NCBI GenBank assembly: GCA_030180135.1 | Contig: CM058236.1 | Coordinates: 4,588,001-4,652,000 of the forward strand | DNA: 64,000 nucleotides | From: Orychophragmus violaceus | Taxonomy: Eukaryota; Streptophyta; Magnoliopsida; Brassicales; Brassicaceae | Reading direction: 5' to 3' | Part shown: piece by piece, positions 44,925-56,702 of the stretch | How the letters are laid out: the number at the start of each line of letters is the position of its first letter | How positions within the stretch are numbered: position 1 is the stretch's first letter | Translations under genes and position numbers: made by a program | The notes under the pieces: generated by a model | Databases searched by the model: none | The model's input: only the letters and a program-made list of their open reading frames with translations | What the model was told of the DNA's origin: nothing

Positions 44925-46690
44925 AGCCATTGATCAGTACAGAATAAGATCCTGTTCGGACAGTAGACATAATCAAGGATATCCATGTGGAAGAGAAACC
45001 GAAAGTTTTCATAGTATTCTCCAAAAAATCTCATTCCACTCGATCATAAGCTTTTGAGATGCCGGTTTTGATCGCCATGTAACAACTAGCAACACATTTT
45101 TGAGATTTTAGAGAGTGCATTAATTCATTAGCCACCAAAATGTTATCCGAAGCCATTCTCCCTGGGATAAATACAGATTGTTCTTCTAAAGCAATCAAAT
45201 CCAAAAAGGCTTAAGTCTAGAAACTAGTAGTTTGGAGATGACCTTATAAATGACGTTGCAGAGTCTTATCGGTCTGAAATCCTAGGGCTTCTATGGTTCA
45301 GTGATTTTGGGTATCATATATATATTTGTGTGATTGATACTCGCAACCATTTCACTTGAATCGAAGAAACGCCTGACCTCTCTACAAACATCTTCTCCAA
45401 CTATTTCCCAATACTGTTGATAAAACCTCGCCGTAAAGCCATATGGCCCTGGAACTTTGTCTGCTCCAGTGGCACATATTGCTTTATGGATATCCTCATC
45501 CGATAAAGGTCGAGTGAGATCAGAGTTGATGGGGTCGGAAACAGTTAGTTGAAAGTTCTGGAAAATTGAAGTATTTATTGATGTTGTTGAACTCGAATAA
45601 ACAGAGGAGAAATAATCCTCGACATGTTTTCCAATAGCTTCATCTCTTCTAATGATATTGTCACTATCATCTAAAGTATATAGTAGAACATTATGGTTGT
45701 ACCTTTCTTTGGTTATGAGTGAAAATACTGTGTATTGCGATCTCCATCGATCAAACGTTTTTGTCGACATTTTTGGTACCAAATACTTTTACTCCGATGT
45801 GTTGTTAATGCCATGTCCAAGTCTTGTTTCAATTCTTCTATACATTGAGAATAATTGAGATTGATTAATCGTTGATAATGAGATATTGACGAACGACAAT
45901 ACTTAATCTGATCAGTGATTAAGTTAGTAGATGTGAGCGGGTCAGAGAACCATCCAAGTCGAACATAGTCTTTAAATTCAGGGTATTGAAGTAGTCTTTT
46001 ATCAAACCGGAACTGTTTATGTCTGTTGGTTGACGCAAATGATAATCGGACGGTGGTCGGATCCAGAAAAAGGCAAGTAATGTGCCTCTGAAGTAGGGAA
46101 TGGAGTAATCCACTCAGTGTTGGTGGCCACGCGATCAATGCATTCTTCAACCATGTGGTTGTGACGTACTCCTACCCATGAAAACCGAGAATCCATCAAA
46201 ACGCATATCTCTCAAGTCGCATGAAGCATATAAATTTCTCAGATTTCTGAAGGTCCACAACTCTCTTTCTAGTCCACCACGTTTCTCAGCATTAGAGAGT
46301 ATGTCATTAAAATCACCTAGTAGTAACCACACATCATTTCTTTCTGAGCCAATCTGAATTAGTCGAGACCACAATTCATTCCTTCTTTGTCGTATCGGAT
46401 GTCCATAACAACAAGATAAATAAAACTTCATTCCATTAAACTTGACATAAACATTGATGAGGCGTACATCTTGTGAAAGACAACAAACTGAAACAAAATT
46501 CTTCCAAAGCAACGCTAGTCCTCCTCCGCGACCCAATGGAAGAACACAAACATAATTAGAATAACATAGTGAAGCAGCAACACTATGTACAACTGAGGGT
46601 TGATTCATCGTTTCAATTAGAAAGATGATATCTTGTTTTTGTTGACGACATATCTCCCTCAGACGAGGCTTTGTCAGCATCTTCATGGTT
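44925..46690 (-). pseudogene. L1-type LINE: endonuclease and RT N-terminal half
   Basis: On the minus strand from about 46690: an EEP/APE-type endonuclease (FLIETMN..., GGGLALLWKN, CCYGHPIRQRRNELW, VWLLLGDFNDILSNAEKRGG, 46686-46147). A linker follows (46150-45713), then the RT N-terminus (ATGADKVPGPYGFTARFYQQYWEIVGEDV...NHTNIYMIPKI, 45782-45291). RT continues toward the break at 44925, where the frame context joins SPHGFTIPQ at 17504. Several frameshifts and stops. Same element as 15238-17504. Confidence 0.85.
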
Positions 46691-47740
46691 TAGTACCGCA
46701 TATGTGTTATCATCAGCAAAATCCGCTATTGGCAGAACATTAGCATCATGGATGATGATATTGTGTGCAAGGTGCTGGGCAGGGAGATCATTACCAACAT
46801 CATCATCATGGTTCACGTCTGGGTCATCGTCGAAGCCGTCGTTATCATCATCAAATCGCATCGGACAATCTCTCTTATCATGAGCCAACATTCCACACTT
46901 CTGACAGAAGTTCCGAACCGTTTGTATTTGAATTTTAGAATCGTGTTTTTGTCTGGGACGAACTGAAAATTCCATTGGAATCGAAGATGGTTGTCAATGT
47001 TCCACAAAATCTGGACACGAACAACATCAACGCGGGTAGAATTCGTGTCGTAATCAATATCGAAGACAAGGTCCAGAGTATCGCCGATGTATGTAGACGC
47101 ATCACTCGTCATAAATTCTATTGGAATTCCCTTGATATGCACCCATAAAGGATGATTTTGATTAATTCTGCAGACAAATTTGGATACCATCTGGTGACAG
47201 TAACCATCCACTCTGCAAAATACCAAGGCGATCGACGCAAGACCATGTTCAGAGATTCGTCAGAGGGAAAAGAAATTGAACTCGGTTTGCACCAATGATC
47301 CTTCCCGTGGTTGAATTCTCCATTCCCCAAAGCTTCGGCATTTGAGTAATCATCAATTGTGAATTCTGCTTCCTCTGATTCACTGGAACCACCAATAAGG
47401 CAAATCGATTAGACTCTGTAGCATGTTGACATATAACAGAGGGGTGAGTGATCGGGGCATCTGTGATGCCTAAGTTGATGTCTTGCATTTGTTTTTGAAG
47501 ATTTTCTATCATTGACAAATCGCAGATCAAGTGAGTTTGTATTTGGGAACAAACAGTTATGGGAGTAGGAATCGTGATTATATAAGTATCGAACCAAGGA
47601 GGCGGTTTGAAAGTCAAAATCAGGATCATAAAGTTGAAATGTGAGGGATCATAGGTTAAAGAAACCGTTAATCCATAACTGCCAAACACATCATGTTTGT
47701 GTACGAACGAACAATAACCGGTGTATTCAGAATCCAAAGA
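46613..47740 (-). pseudogene. L1-type LINE ORF1 (DUF4283-like, CCHC knuckle), broken
   Basis: Minus-strand pieces in shifted frames: PKLWGMENSTTGRIIGANRVQFLFP, then FPSDESLNMVLRRSPWYFAEWMVTVTRW (DUF4283-type RNA-binding region, 47330-47118). Next come HPLWVHIKGIPIEFMT...FQWNFQFVPDKNTILKFKY, and a knuckle FCQKCGMLAHDKRDC (about 46900) with an Asp-rich tail. Order and motifs fit plant L1 ORF1. At least three frameshifts. The 5' end of the element is near 47800. Confidence 0.75.
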
Positions 47741-48235
47741 AAGGAAACTTAACGCCGGACAATTAACTCTCGAGGAAGATCGGCAAATCGCATTTTTTCA
47801 TCGCCATCAGATAAACATCCCGTATGTAGTATTTATATTTTATTTTTTGAAAAGAAAAAATAATTTAAATATATACCCCCATTTTAAAACAAAATTCTTA
47901 TAAAAACTAGAATTTATACATGTGAAAATGATCTCTATTAAAAACCAAAAGGCAGTAAACATGTACTAGGATAAAATGTTGAAATATGCTTAACAAATAA
48001 TCAGATTCGGGTTGGGACCCATGTTTTGAAACTTTTGAATGAGGCCCTCACTTTAAAAGAGCCTTACTTCCAAAAAAATCATATAAATATATAATGTTAA
48101 AATGTAAAATAAAAAATAGTTGACAAAAATAAAAAATGGTAAGTCTGGATAATAAAAAATATTGGATTGATCCCAAATTTATTATGACTTTTAAATATGA
48201 ATTGATTTGGTAGTAAAATTAAAGTACAAAAATAA
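47741..48235. other. AT-rich spacer, no gene seen
   Basis: Low-complexity AT-rich sequence; the first ~80 bp may be LINE 5' UTR. Confidence 0.5.
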
Positions 48236-48244
48236 TTATTTTTA

Positions 48245-48590
48245 GGGTAAATTGCAAAAATGGCACAAAAACATACATTGGCACAAATATAGCAATAAGG
48301 AAGAAAAATGACCAAAATAGCGTTTATTAAATGGGATAAAGACTAAATTAACAATCCTAAATCCTAAGTACTAAACTCTAAACCCTAAATACTAAATCAT
48401 AAGCCCGTAATAATAAACCATTAACCCTAAGTATTAAACTATAAATCCTAAATAAAAAATCATAAACCCTAAATTATATAATGCAATAAAAGTCTTTACA
48501 ATCTAAATGAATGCTAAAAATATCATTTGTTCTCTTTGTTGCTATATTTGTGATAATATAAGTTTGTGTGCTATTTTATATTTGTTTTTC
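48245..48590. mobile_element. MULE-type MITE with telomere-like core, 9-bp TSD
   Basis: 346 bp with ~60-bp imperfect terminal inverted repeats (left GGGTAAATTGCAAAAATGGC; both ends share CACAAATATAGCAA on opposite strands). Flanked by the exact 9-bp duplication TTATTTTTA (48236-48244, 48591-48599), diagnostic of MULEs. The core (48350-48480) is a run of degenerate AAACCCTAA/AAATCCTAA units. No coding capacity. Confidence 0.75.
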
Positions 48591-48599
48591 TTATTTTTA

Positions 48600-48977
48600 T
48601 AGACACAAACTCAAAAAGTTATTTTTCAAAGCCATTAGAATTGTTTATATATTTTTTTTTTCAAGATATGAGACTTGCCGACGTGATTGTTGAGAGTCAT
48701 CAATGAACTTATCAAGATTAAATCCCTTTAAAAGAGATTTAACCTAGATGTTCCATGTGAGATAGTTGGTTTATGACAGCTTTGTGATTTTTTTATGTTT
48801 ACCGACACAAGAGCTGAGTTTGCCGAAGCGATTGTGGTGTCGGCAAAAGACATGGTTGAAAAAAATGAATGCGCCATCGAAAACAAAAATTAGGAAGGAG
48901 AAGCCTTTGATACCATATATGGTGAACGGATCTTATTGAATGAATAAAGCCTTTCATGAATTTATATTATATCGAGA
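48600..48977. other. Spacer, no gene seen
   Basis: AT-rich. A minus- or plus-strand gene is not recognisable. Confidence 0.5.
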
Positions 48978-51116
48978 CACTACAAAAAAACACGACGCTT
49001 AACGACCCTTAATTCACGCCGGTTTGTCAAACGACATCGAGTTTGATTTTAACAGCAGAACTTTTTGTCGGCTTACTAACCGACAAAAAATTATTCAAAT
49101 AGTTTACTTTACCAATCGATTTTGACTAACACACACAACTTCTGAGCTGATCTTTCGATTTCGATTCATTTTCGAATATTACTACTTCGTTGATTTTCGA
49201 TTCTGAGCTGAGCTTTCGATTTCGATTCATTTTTGATTTCGGAGACCTACACACACAACTCGTGGATTTTCGATTCTGAGCTGAGCTTTCGATTTTGATT
49301 CGAGCTTGCATCTCAGAGGTAAAATCTAAAATCCTCACCCTTTTTATTCGGTTCTAACTTAGATCTAACATCGATCGATCTTCTTTTGCTAGCTCAAAAT
49401 TGAAATTCTCGAAGCTTTTCTCTGAAATCATCCCAAAGGTTCGTTATCCCTTTTTCCCTTTTTCTTCGGTTTGATTAAGTCTTCAAAGCCCGATTCTAAC
49501 AATGATTTTTTCTGAAGCTCGACAATGAAGGTTTCCGAAGCTTTTTTTTGCAGTCGTGAATCTCAGATCTACAGTAAGTTTTTCAAGGTAGTGTATAAAC
49601 ACTTGTTTATGGGTGTATAATCGGGAGATTTTGGACTCAATGGAGAGATTTCAGTGTGTAAACACTTGTTTATGAGTCATGTGTTATACATCTTGTGCAT
49701 TCTATTCTTATTTTGCAGGTTATTACACTTAACTAGCAAACCAATTCACCACTAAACACCCAGGTATTTCTCACTCTGCTCCTATTAGTATAATCATCGT
49801 TTTCTGCTTTTACATCTGTATTCTTAGGATTGTAGAGATTGATAATAAGTTAAACTTTGATTGTTGTGATCTGTATCTTGCTATTGCTCGTTTGCAAGTT
49901 TCTTTCTAGAATTTCTGAAAAGCAAACATATTTTCAATCATATAAACAACATACTTCAGAACCATTGCTATTTGATTAAAAGTGAAATTAAACGAAATCT
50001 TTGTTTTCCTAGTTTGATGATAACACATTTCTATGTGGTATACACCATCTTCAAAGAAGATGAAGAACCAAGTCTTTATAATGATTAGTTAACATTTTGA
50101 AAACGATTAGTTAACATTTTGCAGAGGATTTATAATAGATAAGTCTTGGATAACTAAGTCTCGCTTATCTCAAGATTATTTGATTGGAGTGAAAGTTTTC
50201 TTAGATTTCGCTTTTGATAATCTGAAGACAGACATGATAAGGCGTTCATGTCATTGTTGTCGCCTAGTTAAATACAAAGTTAGGGCTGAGGTTGAGGGTG
50301 ATTTATTTTTTCATGGGTTTCTAGCCACCTATACCAATGGTATTTACATGGTGAGAAAACAGATTTTTAAAAACAAACATCTAGAGTATAATATGATTCA
50401 GAGAAAACTGAATCAGCCGGATTAGAACATATAGAAAACTCGCCTATGAATCTACTTGGAGATGTTTTTACAAATATGACAGCGAGTTTAGTGAATCTGC
50501 TAGTGCTAATATTCCCACCGAAGATCATTCAAAACAGAAGGAGGTGTGTGAAGATTTGTTAGATGACTGCAATGAAGCTTTGTATGAGGGATGTATCAAG
50601 TTTAGCAAGCTGTCATTCATGTTTAAGCTTTACTACATCAAGCGTTTTTTTAGGATGAGAGACAAGAGAATGTCAATGATAATTGATCTGTTGAAAGATG
50701 CATTGAGCATGCAAAGCTTTCTGATTCGTTTATTGATATTAAGAAAATTATCAGAAAGTTAGAATTTAGTTATAAGTGTATTCATATGTGTTCTAATGAC
50801 TACATGCTCTATTGGAGTGATGATGCATCCGGAAACACATGTAAAGTATGTTAAAGTTCAAGATGAAAGTCACAACTCACAAACTGATGAATCAGATAGA
50901 AAGAAGAAGAAAAAGAAGCCACAAACTGCTAAAATTCTCAGATAATTTTTATTGAAACTGCGTTTGCAACTTTTATAAAACTAGATATCCTCTTAGTTAA
51001 AGTAGCTAAGATTATAAGGGATCTACAATCTAACCGACAAATATTTACATATGCTCTTATACAGGTGTTGTTTTTTTATTATATTGTGAAAAACAAAATT
51101 TTGTTTTTATTGAATA
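48978..51116 (+). mobile_element. CACTA (En/Spm-type) transposon, 5' part
   Basis: Starts with the CACTA terminus CACTACAAAAAAACACGAC at 48978. Subterminal repeats of the type GAGCTGAGCTTTCGATTTCGATTC follow (three copies, 49142-49310), then a transposase remnant at 50136-50940. I find no matching TTTGTAGTG end inside the window region, so the 3' end is lost. Confidence 0.7.
50136..50940 (+). pseudogene. CACTA transposase N-terminal remnant (Transpos_assoc domain)
   Basis: Reads DKSWITKSRLSQDYLIGVKVFLDFAFDN...MIRRSCHCCRL...FHGFLATYTNGIY, the transposase-associated domain of plant CACTA proteins. After a break come LLDDCNEALYEGCIKFSKLSFMFKLYYIK and RKLEFSYKCIHMCSNDYMLYW-DDASGNTCKVC, the usual run-up to the Transposase_21 catalytic part, which is missing. 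The frame then ends in a Lys-rich tail at about 50940. Dead. Confidence 0.75.
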
Positions 51117-51258
51117 GGGTCCTTAAAATTTCAGGTCTGACTTTTCAAACAATAAATATTGTCAATATGGAAGAAAAAAAACTGTTAGGGTCCTTAAAAT
51201 TTCAGGTCTGACTTTTCAAACAATAAATAGATTGTCAATACGGAAGAAAAAATCTGTT
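51117..51258 (+). repeat. 71-bp tandem duplication
   Basis: GGGTCCTTAAAATTTCAGG...AAACAATAAATA...GGAAGAAAAA repeated twice head to tail (starts 51117 and 51188) with a few differences. Non-coding. Confidence 0.8.
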
Positions 51259-51680
51259 AAGAGTTTCGTGATCAAGCCTCATGGGTTTATCCGATTAGAT
51301 ATTTGTATTTTTTGCAGCCTCATGGTTACATAATTGTTTTTATATTGTTCTTATATTCTGGCATTTTTAGTGAGTGTCAAATTCGTAATTCTAGTATTTA
51401 TTTGCAGCAACAAAGTATTTAGTGGATTTTTAGATTCTTTTCCCCTTTTGGTTGTCATAAAATCTTATACGTATCAGAGATACGTGGCTGTAAGAAGTCT
51501 ATGTTAGAAGTTGTGGTGACTAATGAATGCCATGTCTATTTGACAAAGTGTACTAATGTGGATCAGTATATGATACCCTTTTCTTTTTTAATCTCAGACC
51601 ACCCTATAATAAAGTCGCTATAAAAAATACTTTTAAATTTTGTATGTATAATATACATTATCCCCATTTGGTCTCACGAC
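51259..51680. other. Spacer, no gene seen
   Basis: Short frames only; possibly decayed CACTA sequence. Confidence 0.4.
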
Positions 51681-51689
51681 TGAAATTAC

Positions 51690-52446
51690 GTCTTTTTTTG
51701 TCAATAAGACGCTTCATTAGGCCCAATGAACAGATTCAGTAAAAATACAAGTAAAATTATATAGAAATACAGAAAAAGGTCTAAAATGAAAAAAACCCAA
51801 ACTAAATCCAATCGAAAGAATAAGAGCGGTTGTGCCACGTGTCAGAACGCAGACGATAACCGGTATGCAACCGCCACAGGACCAGCGACGCCGAAGAACT
51901 CGCCGGAAACCGTCGCCAAACCCGAAATCTGTAGCTGTCAAAGATTTTTGTTGCTGATCGCTCCAATCCGTCAGAAGAAGTGCCGCGAGAAGATGAACAA
52001 CTGCTTCATTAACCTCGTCAGAGGACACCACACCTAGGAAGCTCCGCCGCCGGCCAATCGAACAAAGAGAATCGGCCATTTGAGTCCCAGCCAAATTGGG
52101 AGATAGCAAACAGAGAATTACACCAAAAACTTGAAGACGCTGCCAAGGAGAAGGAAGAACATCGGACTCCGTGACGGGAAGAAGAGCGAGGAGAGTGATC
52201 GGGAAAGATCCGACAAAGCGGAGCAATAGGCGAGCAAGGAAAACCCAGGCCCAAATCGGATTGAAATCTGAATTATTTAGACAAACCAAACCGATCGAAA
52301 ACGTGATCGGCGAGAAACACAAAATCCGATGGAAAAAAGAGATTACTCTCTGAAGGATGAAGATGAGTGAAGAGAGTAAAATCAGAAAAAACCCTTTGAA
52401 AAAGGCTCTAGAGAAAATTCTCTCTCAAGAAGTAGAGAGAGCCTCA
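51690..52446 (-). mobile_element. Non-coding poly(A) retroposon, copy 3 (Sadhu-like), 9-bp TSD
   Basis: Minus orientation: a CTCTCTC-rich start near 52446, a G/T-rich CCGG-containing body, and a poly(A) tail seen as the T-run 51691-51699. Flanked by TGAAATTAC at 51681-51689 and 52447-52455. Its start (GAGAGA...TTCTC, then ATCCTTCAGAGAG) resembles copy 4 at 62185-62275. The 201-codon open frame inside (52322-51717) has no family resemblance and is probably incidental. Confidence 0.7.
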
Positions 52447-52455
52447 TGAAATTAC

Positions 52456-52620
52456 CTATTTCTTAATCTCCATAAAGATGCTTAAAAATCATTTGTGACT
52501 GTTGTTCCCCAGCCTCAATTTTTATATAAAAGAAACTCTCGTTGATATAAGAAGACTGATTTCCTAACTAATCAACCAATATTTTTATTTATTTTTTGTT
52601 AAATCATTTTGTATAACTAT
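52456..52620. other. Spacer, no gene seen
   Basis: AT-rich, non-coding. Confidence 0.5.
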
Positions 52621-52871
52621 TGGGAGATCTAGAGAATATCAACCATTTCAAGAAAGATCGAGAAGAATCAAGAAGGTTCTAAAAAGATTGAGACGAATAT
52701 CTAAGAATAGGAAATTTATCATTATCTCTAATATATTAGATTCCATTTTAGTTTAGGAATTAGGCTAATTATACCACTATATAAGCCCATACATATTGTA
52801 CTTTATTCTAATGAGAATCTAATATAATTCTTCCTAAACACATTTGTGTTCTTGCTCTCATCAACTTATCA
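52621..52871 (+). repeat. TRIM-like LTR, first copy
   Basis: 251 bp with TATA box CTATATAAGCC. Similar to 60529-60778 and, inverted, to 61259-61453. Confidence 0.75.
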
Positions 52872-53107
52872 TGATATCAGAGCAGGTGATTCTTCGGGAT
52901 CAAAACTAATGCTTCTACTTCTATTTTTTATATTTTTTGTTTTCAAAAGAAAAAAAAAAGAATCGTTGGTTGTTTACATGAAGAAAAGCCAAACGGCTTC
53001 ATCTTCTTTCATTTGATTTGATCGTGAGCTATTGATTTGATCATAATTCTTGTGGGTTAAACAAATAGTTTTCTATTTGATTTGTTTCTTGTTTCAGCGG
53101 TCAGCCA

Positions 53108-53786
53108 TGAAGGAATTTCTAGCAGTTCCTAATCCAATTAGGCAACCCTGGTCTGAATTCCAAGTCTAGGATCTAGGGTTCATGTAATTGAATCTAGGGA
53201 TCTCAGAATTACTGGTGATTAGCAGCGGAAGATTTGCAGATAATCGAGATCCAGAGCGCCTCAAATGCTGCGCCTCTACTGGTATCCACACGCACACAAA
53301 CTGAACAGAAGGGATGCTAGTGCCTTTAGAGATCAGATCTCTCAAGAGGTTTCTGTTTCTTTTCTGGTGGCTGTAAATTAGGTTAGAAATCAGTTTAGGT
53401 CGACCATATATCTTATATATGTCGACTTAAACCATAACGGAATTAACCAACGATTAAACCGAATTAATCTGATTAATCCGCGAGTTGCATCGATCGATGC
53501 ACTATCTGCATCGATCGACACTGCCCCAGAATATTGATATCGAATGCATATCAAATATGCAATCACTGGATCATTACATTAATGATCAACCTCGTCTTTA
53601 ACGCCCAATTTGCTTAGGTGTGTGACCCTGTAGGATCATATAACACTAGCAATGAGTTCTAAACTCATTGATCATAAGTGGCTTCTAGCAAAGCATTATG
53701 ACTACCTAGTATTATATGATTGTCTCATCTCGACAATACAACTATCACTTAGAGTAAGTACAATAGATTTCAGGACATTCCCAACA
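53108..53786 (-). repeat. Copia-4 3' LTR
   Basis: Minus-strand start TGTTGGGAATGTCCTG at 53786. TATA box TATATAAG at about 53419-53412, 68 bp downstream of the dyad pair 53521-53487 on the minus strand. Confidence 0.93.
53487..53521. repeat. CGATCG dyad pair, Copia-4 3' LTR
   Basis: GCATCGATCGATGC and GCATCGATCGACAC, 21 bp apart. Confidence 0.9.
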
Positions 53787-54581
53787 ATCTCCCACTTGTA
53801 CCGGAATCATCTATTCCTTTAATCCCTTCGTCACTATATCTCGATCTGGCATAAGGCAAGATCTGTGTCACCCTTATTTAGCCAAGATCATGTTCATCGA
53901 AATTCGATTTATACTGACAAGACAAGCGACTGACAATCACCTCGTTTGAGTGTGGCCACACATTTCTCAGTATCAAATCTTCGATGGGCCCTGAGATATT
54001 TATCTCCTGTTATATAGGAGGGACAAATCCCATCTTGTTCCATCCCTGTCTCTTCACACGCTTCATGATACGCCCAATCAATGCCTTTATAGTCACCAGT
54101 TACGGCTGACGTTTGACAAGGTTAAAGCGGACCAATTCACATGTAAGAAAACATGATGAACTCAGGTCTAAGGACTATACTCTATAGTCGTAATGAAAAC
54201 TCTCATGACACTTATATAACTATCCCGTAGAGTTCTCATCAGTGGGTCATGTCCGATCCTGTGTTCTCCAATACATATCTATGTGATTGACTTTAATACT
54301 CTTATTAATGACTCCATGAAACTTAGTCATCAGTCACCTCACATACTAGTCTCACGCGGTTGTTAATGTCCCATTTTAACAACCTTGACCAGGGACCAAT
54401 CATAATTTATGTCATTTATTATCTATAGGGTTTCATGATCAAGTCACATACTTGATGACCTATAAAATGTCATAAATTACTTTGGGACTATTATTTAATA
54501 ACCATTATTAAATAATACAGATGTCAGATTTCAATAACATAATCAAATTATGTTTATACGAACATCATATCATAACTAAAA
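53787..54581 (-). other. Copia-4 3' non-coding region
   Basis: Similar layout to 28371-29226 and 42501-43354. No gene. Confidence 0.6.
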
Positions 54582-55634
54582 TTAATAACAATGACTCCCA
54601 CTAAAATTAAGATCACATCTTAAGACATCTAATGCCTTTAGCAGTAGCCTGACCCTCATTCGCCCTTGCTCGGCGTGTGTCGAAAGACACTGCGTCTTGC
54701 TAAGAGTAATAGCAAGAGTCATTTGCACGAAGCCCTTCTTGGAATCCTGCATATTTGACATGTGCAAGGCCTTATCACTATAAGTATCTTGACACAATCC
54801 AATTAGCTTATCCAATCTATCTCTATAGATTCTTATTCCAAGAATGTATACTGTTTCTCCCATAATTTTATTGAAAAACAACTTTCGAATCAAGTCTTAA
54901 CAGACTAAAACGATGGAACTTCATTTCCGAGAAGTAGTATGTTATCAACATACAATACTAGAAATGCAACTGCGCTCCCACTAGTCTTCTTGTAAACACA
55001 CGGTTCCTCTTCGTTTCTGATAAAGTCAAACCTTTTGACTACTTCATCAAAACGAAGATTCCAACTCCGAGATGCTTGCTTTAATCCATAAATGGATCGA
55101 TGAAGCTTGCATATCTTCCTAGCTTCATTAGGATCAATGAAAACTTCAGGTTGTGTCAGGTACACATCCTTTTCCAAAATTCCATTAAGGAAAACTGTTT
55201 TCACATCCATCTGCCAGTCATCATAATGAGTGGCGGTTTCTAGGAGAATCCGAATGGACATAAGCACGGTGTCTGGGATTAGGTTTCTTCACAGTCAATA
55301 CCATGAATTTACTTGAAACCTTTTTTGCCACCAACCTAGCTTTGTACATCTGAATATAACCATCCATGTCATCTTTTCTTCTTGAAAATCCATTTACTCA
55401 CAATGGCTTCTACACCATCGGGTAAATCAACCCAAGTCATACTTGGTTCTGTGACATGGATCCCATTTCGGATTCAGCGGCTTTCAGCCATTTTCGGAGT
55501 CAAGGCCCATCATTGCTTCTTCAAAATTCGCAGGCCCGTCACTTTCAATGATCAGTAGATCACGGCAATTGGTTACGATAAATCCATATTTCTCGGGTTC
55601 ATGACGGATCTTTTCGGATCTGCGAGCTTCAGTT

Positions 55635-55853
55635 TTCTGTAAAAGTCGCGCACACATATCTCATATGTATACTTTTACCACGACCCAATTAACCAAGATT
55701 TAAACCGTAGTTAATTAAGTCATAAACCAAAATCAATATTTGGTTCGCGATCTGTGTCGATCGATGAAACTTTTGTGTCGATCGACACTTCTTCAGAAAC
55801 TCGCCATTTAAATGTATATCAAATATACATTCACCAGATCCTTTATAAACTCT
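55635..55853 (-). mobile_element. LTR-U3-like segment inserted in Copia-4 pol
   Basis: About 215 bp interrupt the protein between VVEPAPVVP and ARRSEKIRHEPE, positions adjacent in Copia-3. On the minus strand the segment resembles the central part of the Copia-4 LTR (roughly 53568-53395): TGTATATTTGATATACATT versus TGCATATTTGATATGCATT, a dyad pair, the TTAAATC-TGGTTAATT stretch and a TATA-like end. It is diverged, so it came from a related LTR or an old copy. No clear target duplication. Confidence 0.65.
55754..55788. repeat. CGATCG dyad pair in the inserted U3-like segment
   Basis: GTGTCGATCGATGA and GTGTCGATCGACAC, 21 bp apart. Confidence 0.88.
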
Positions 55854-56667
55854 AGGCACCACAGGTGCAGGTTCTACAACTCTTTGTAGATCCAACTGCT
55901 GCTCTTCCTTATCAGGTTGAGCAGTCTCCTGTGATTTTTTCGAATTTCTTCGAGTTGTACTTTTACTCCCACTGTTCTTCTTGGAAAGAAAGTCTTTCTC
56001 AAGAAAACATAGTTCCGAGCAACAAACAATTTGTTCTCGAACTGGTTGTAAAAGTAACATGCCTTGGTTTTGTTAGGACAACCAATGAAGTAGCACTTAT
56101 CAGATTTGGGTGTGAGCTTATCAGAGATTAAACTTTTTATATAAGTCTCGCAACTCCAAATCTCCATGATGGATAAATCAGAAACATTTACATTCCACAT
56201 CTCATGTGGTATCTCTGTAACTGATTTTGATGGAACTCTATTTAAAGTAAACTCAGACATTTCTAGAGCGTATTCTTAGAAGGATAATGGAAGATCTAAG
56301 TGACTCATCATTGATCGAACCATATCTAATAAAGTCCGATACAGGAGGAGTGAATTGTGAAACACTTTCACAATCTCTCAGATGATCACTAAATTCTTGA
56401 CCTAAGTATTCACCTCCATGATCTCATCGTAGAGGTTTAATACCTTTGCCAAATTGATTATGTACTTCATTTTGGAACTCTTTGAACTTTTCAAAGATTC
56501 TGACTTATGCCTTATAAATAAGGCATAACCGTACCTTCTGAAAATATCAGTAAAGGTAATGAAGTACTGAAATTTTCCTCTAGCACTAGTGCTCATCGGT
56601 CCATATACATCCGTATGTATAAAGCCCAATAAGCTTCTGGACCTTTCATTTTGATCGTTCGCAACCT

Positions 56668-56702
56668 GTATCGACCGACGCACCGTTTGTGTCGATCGAC
56701 AC
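56668..56702. repeat. CGATCG dyad pair inside Copia-4 integrase region
   Basis: GTATCGACCGACGC and GTGTCGATCGACAC, 21 bp apart. Located where Copia-3 reads straight from APFN to NERASDLLG; the extra DNA here is about 45-60 bp. Confidence 0.88.

Noticed and set aside
48350..48480. Interstitial telomere
   Set aside because: Units are degenerate and confined between the inverted repeats of a MITE, so not a telomere fusion site.
51717..52322. 201-codon minus-strand frame
   Set aside because: Entirely inside a retroposon with poly(A) and target duplication; low-complexity Leu/Ser/Phe composition with no recognisable domain.
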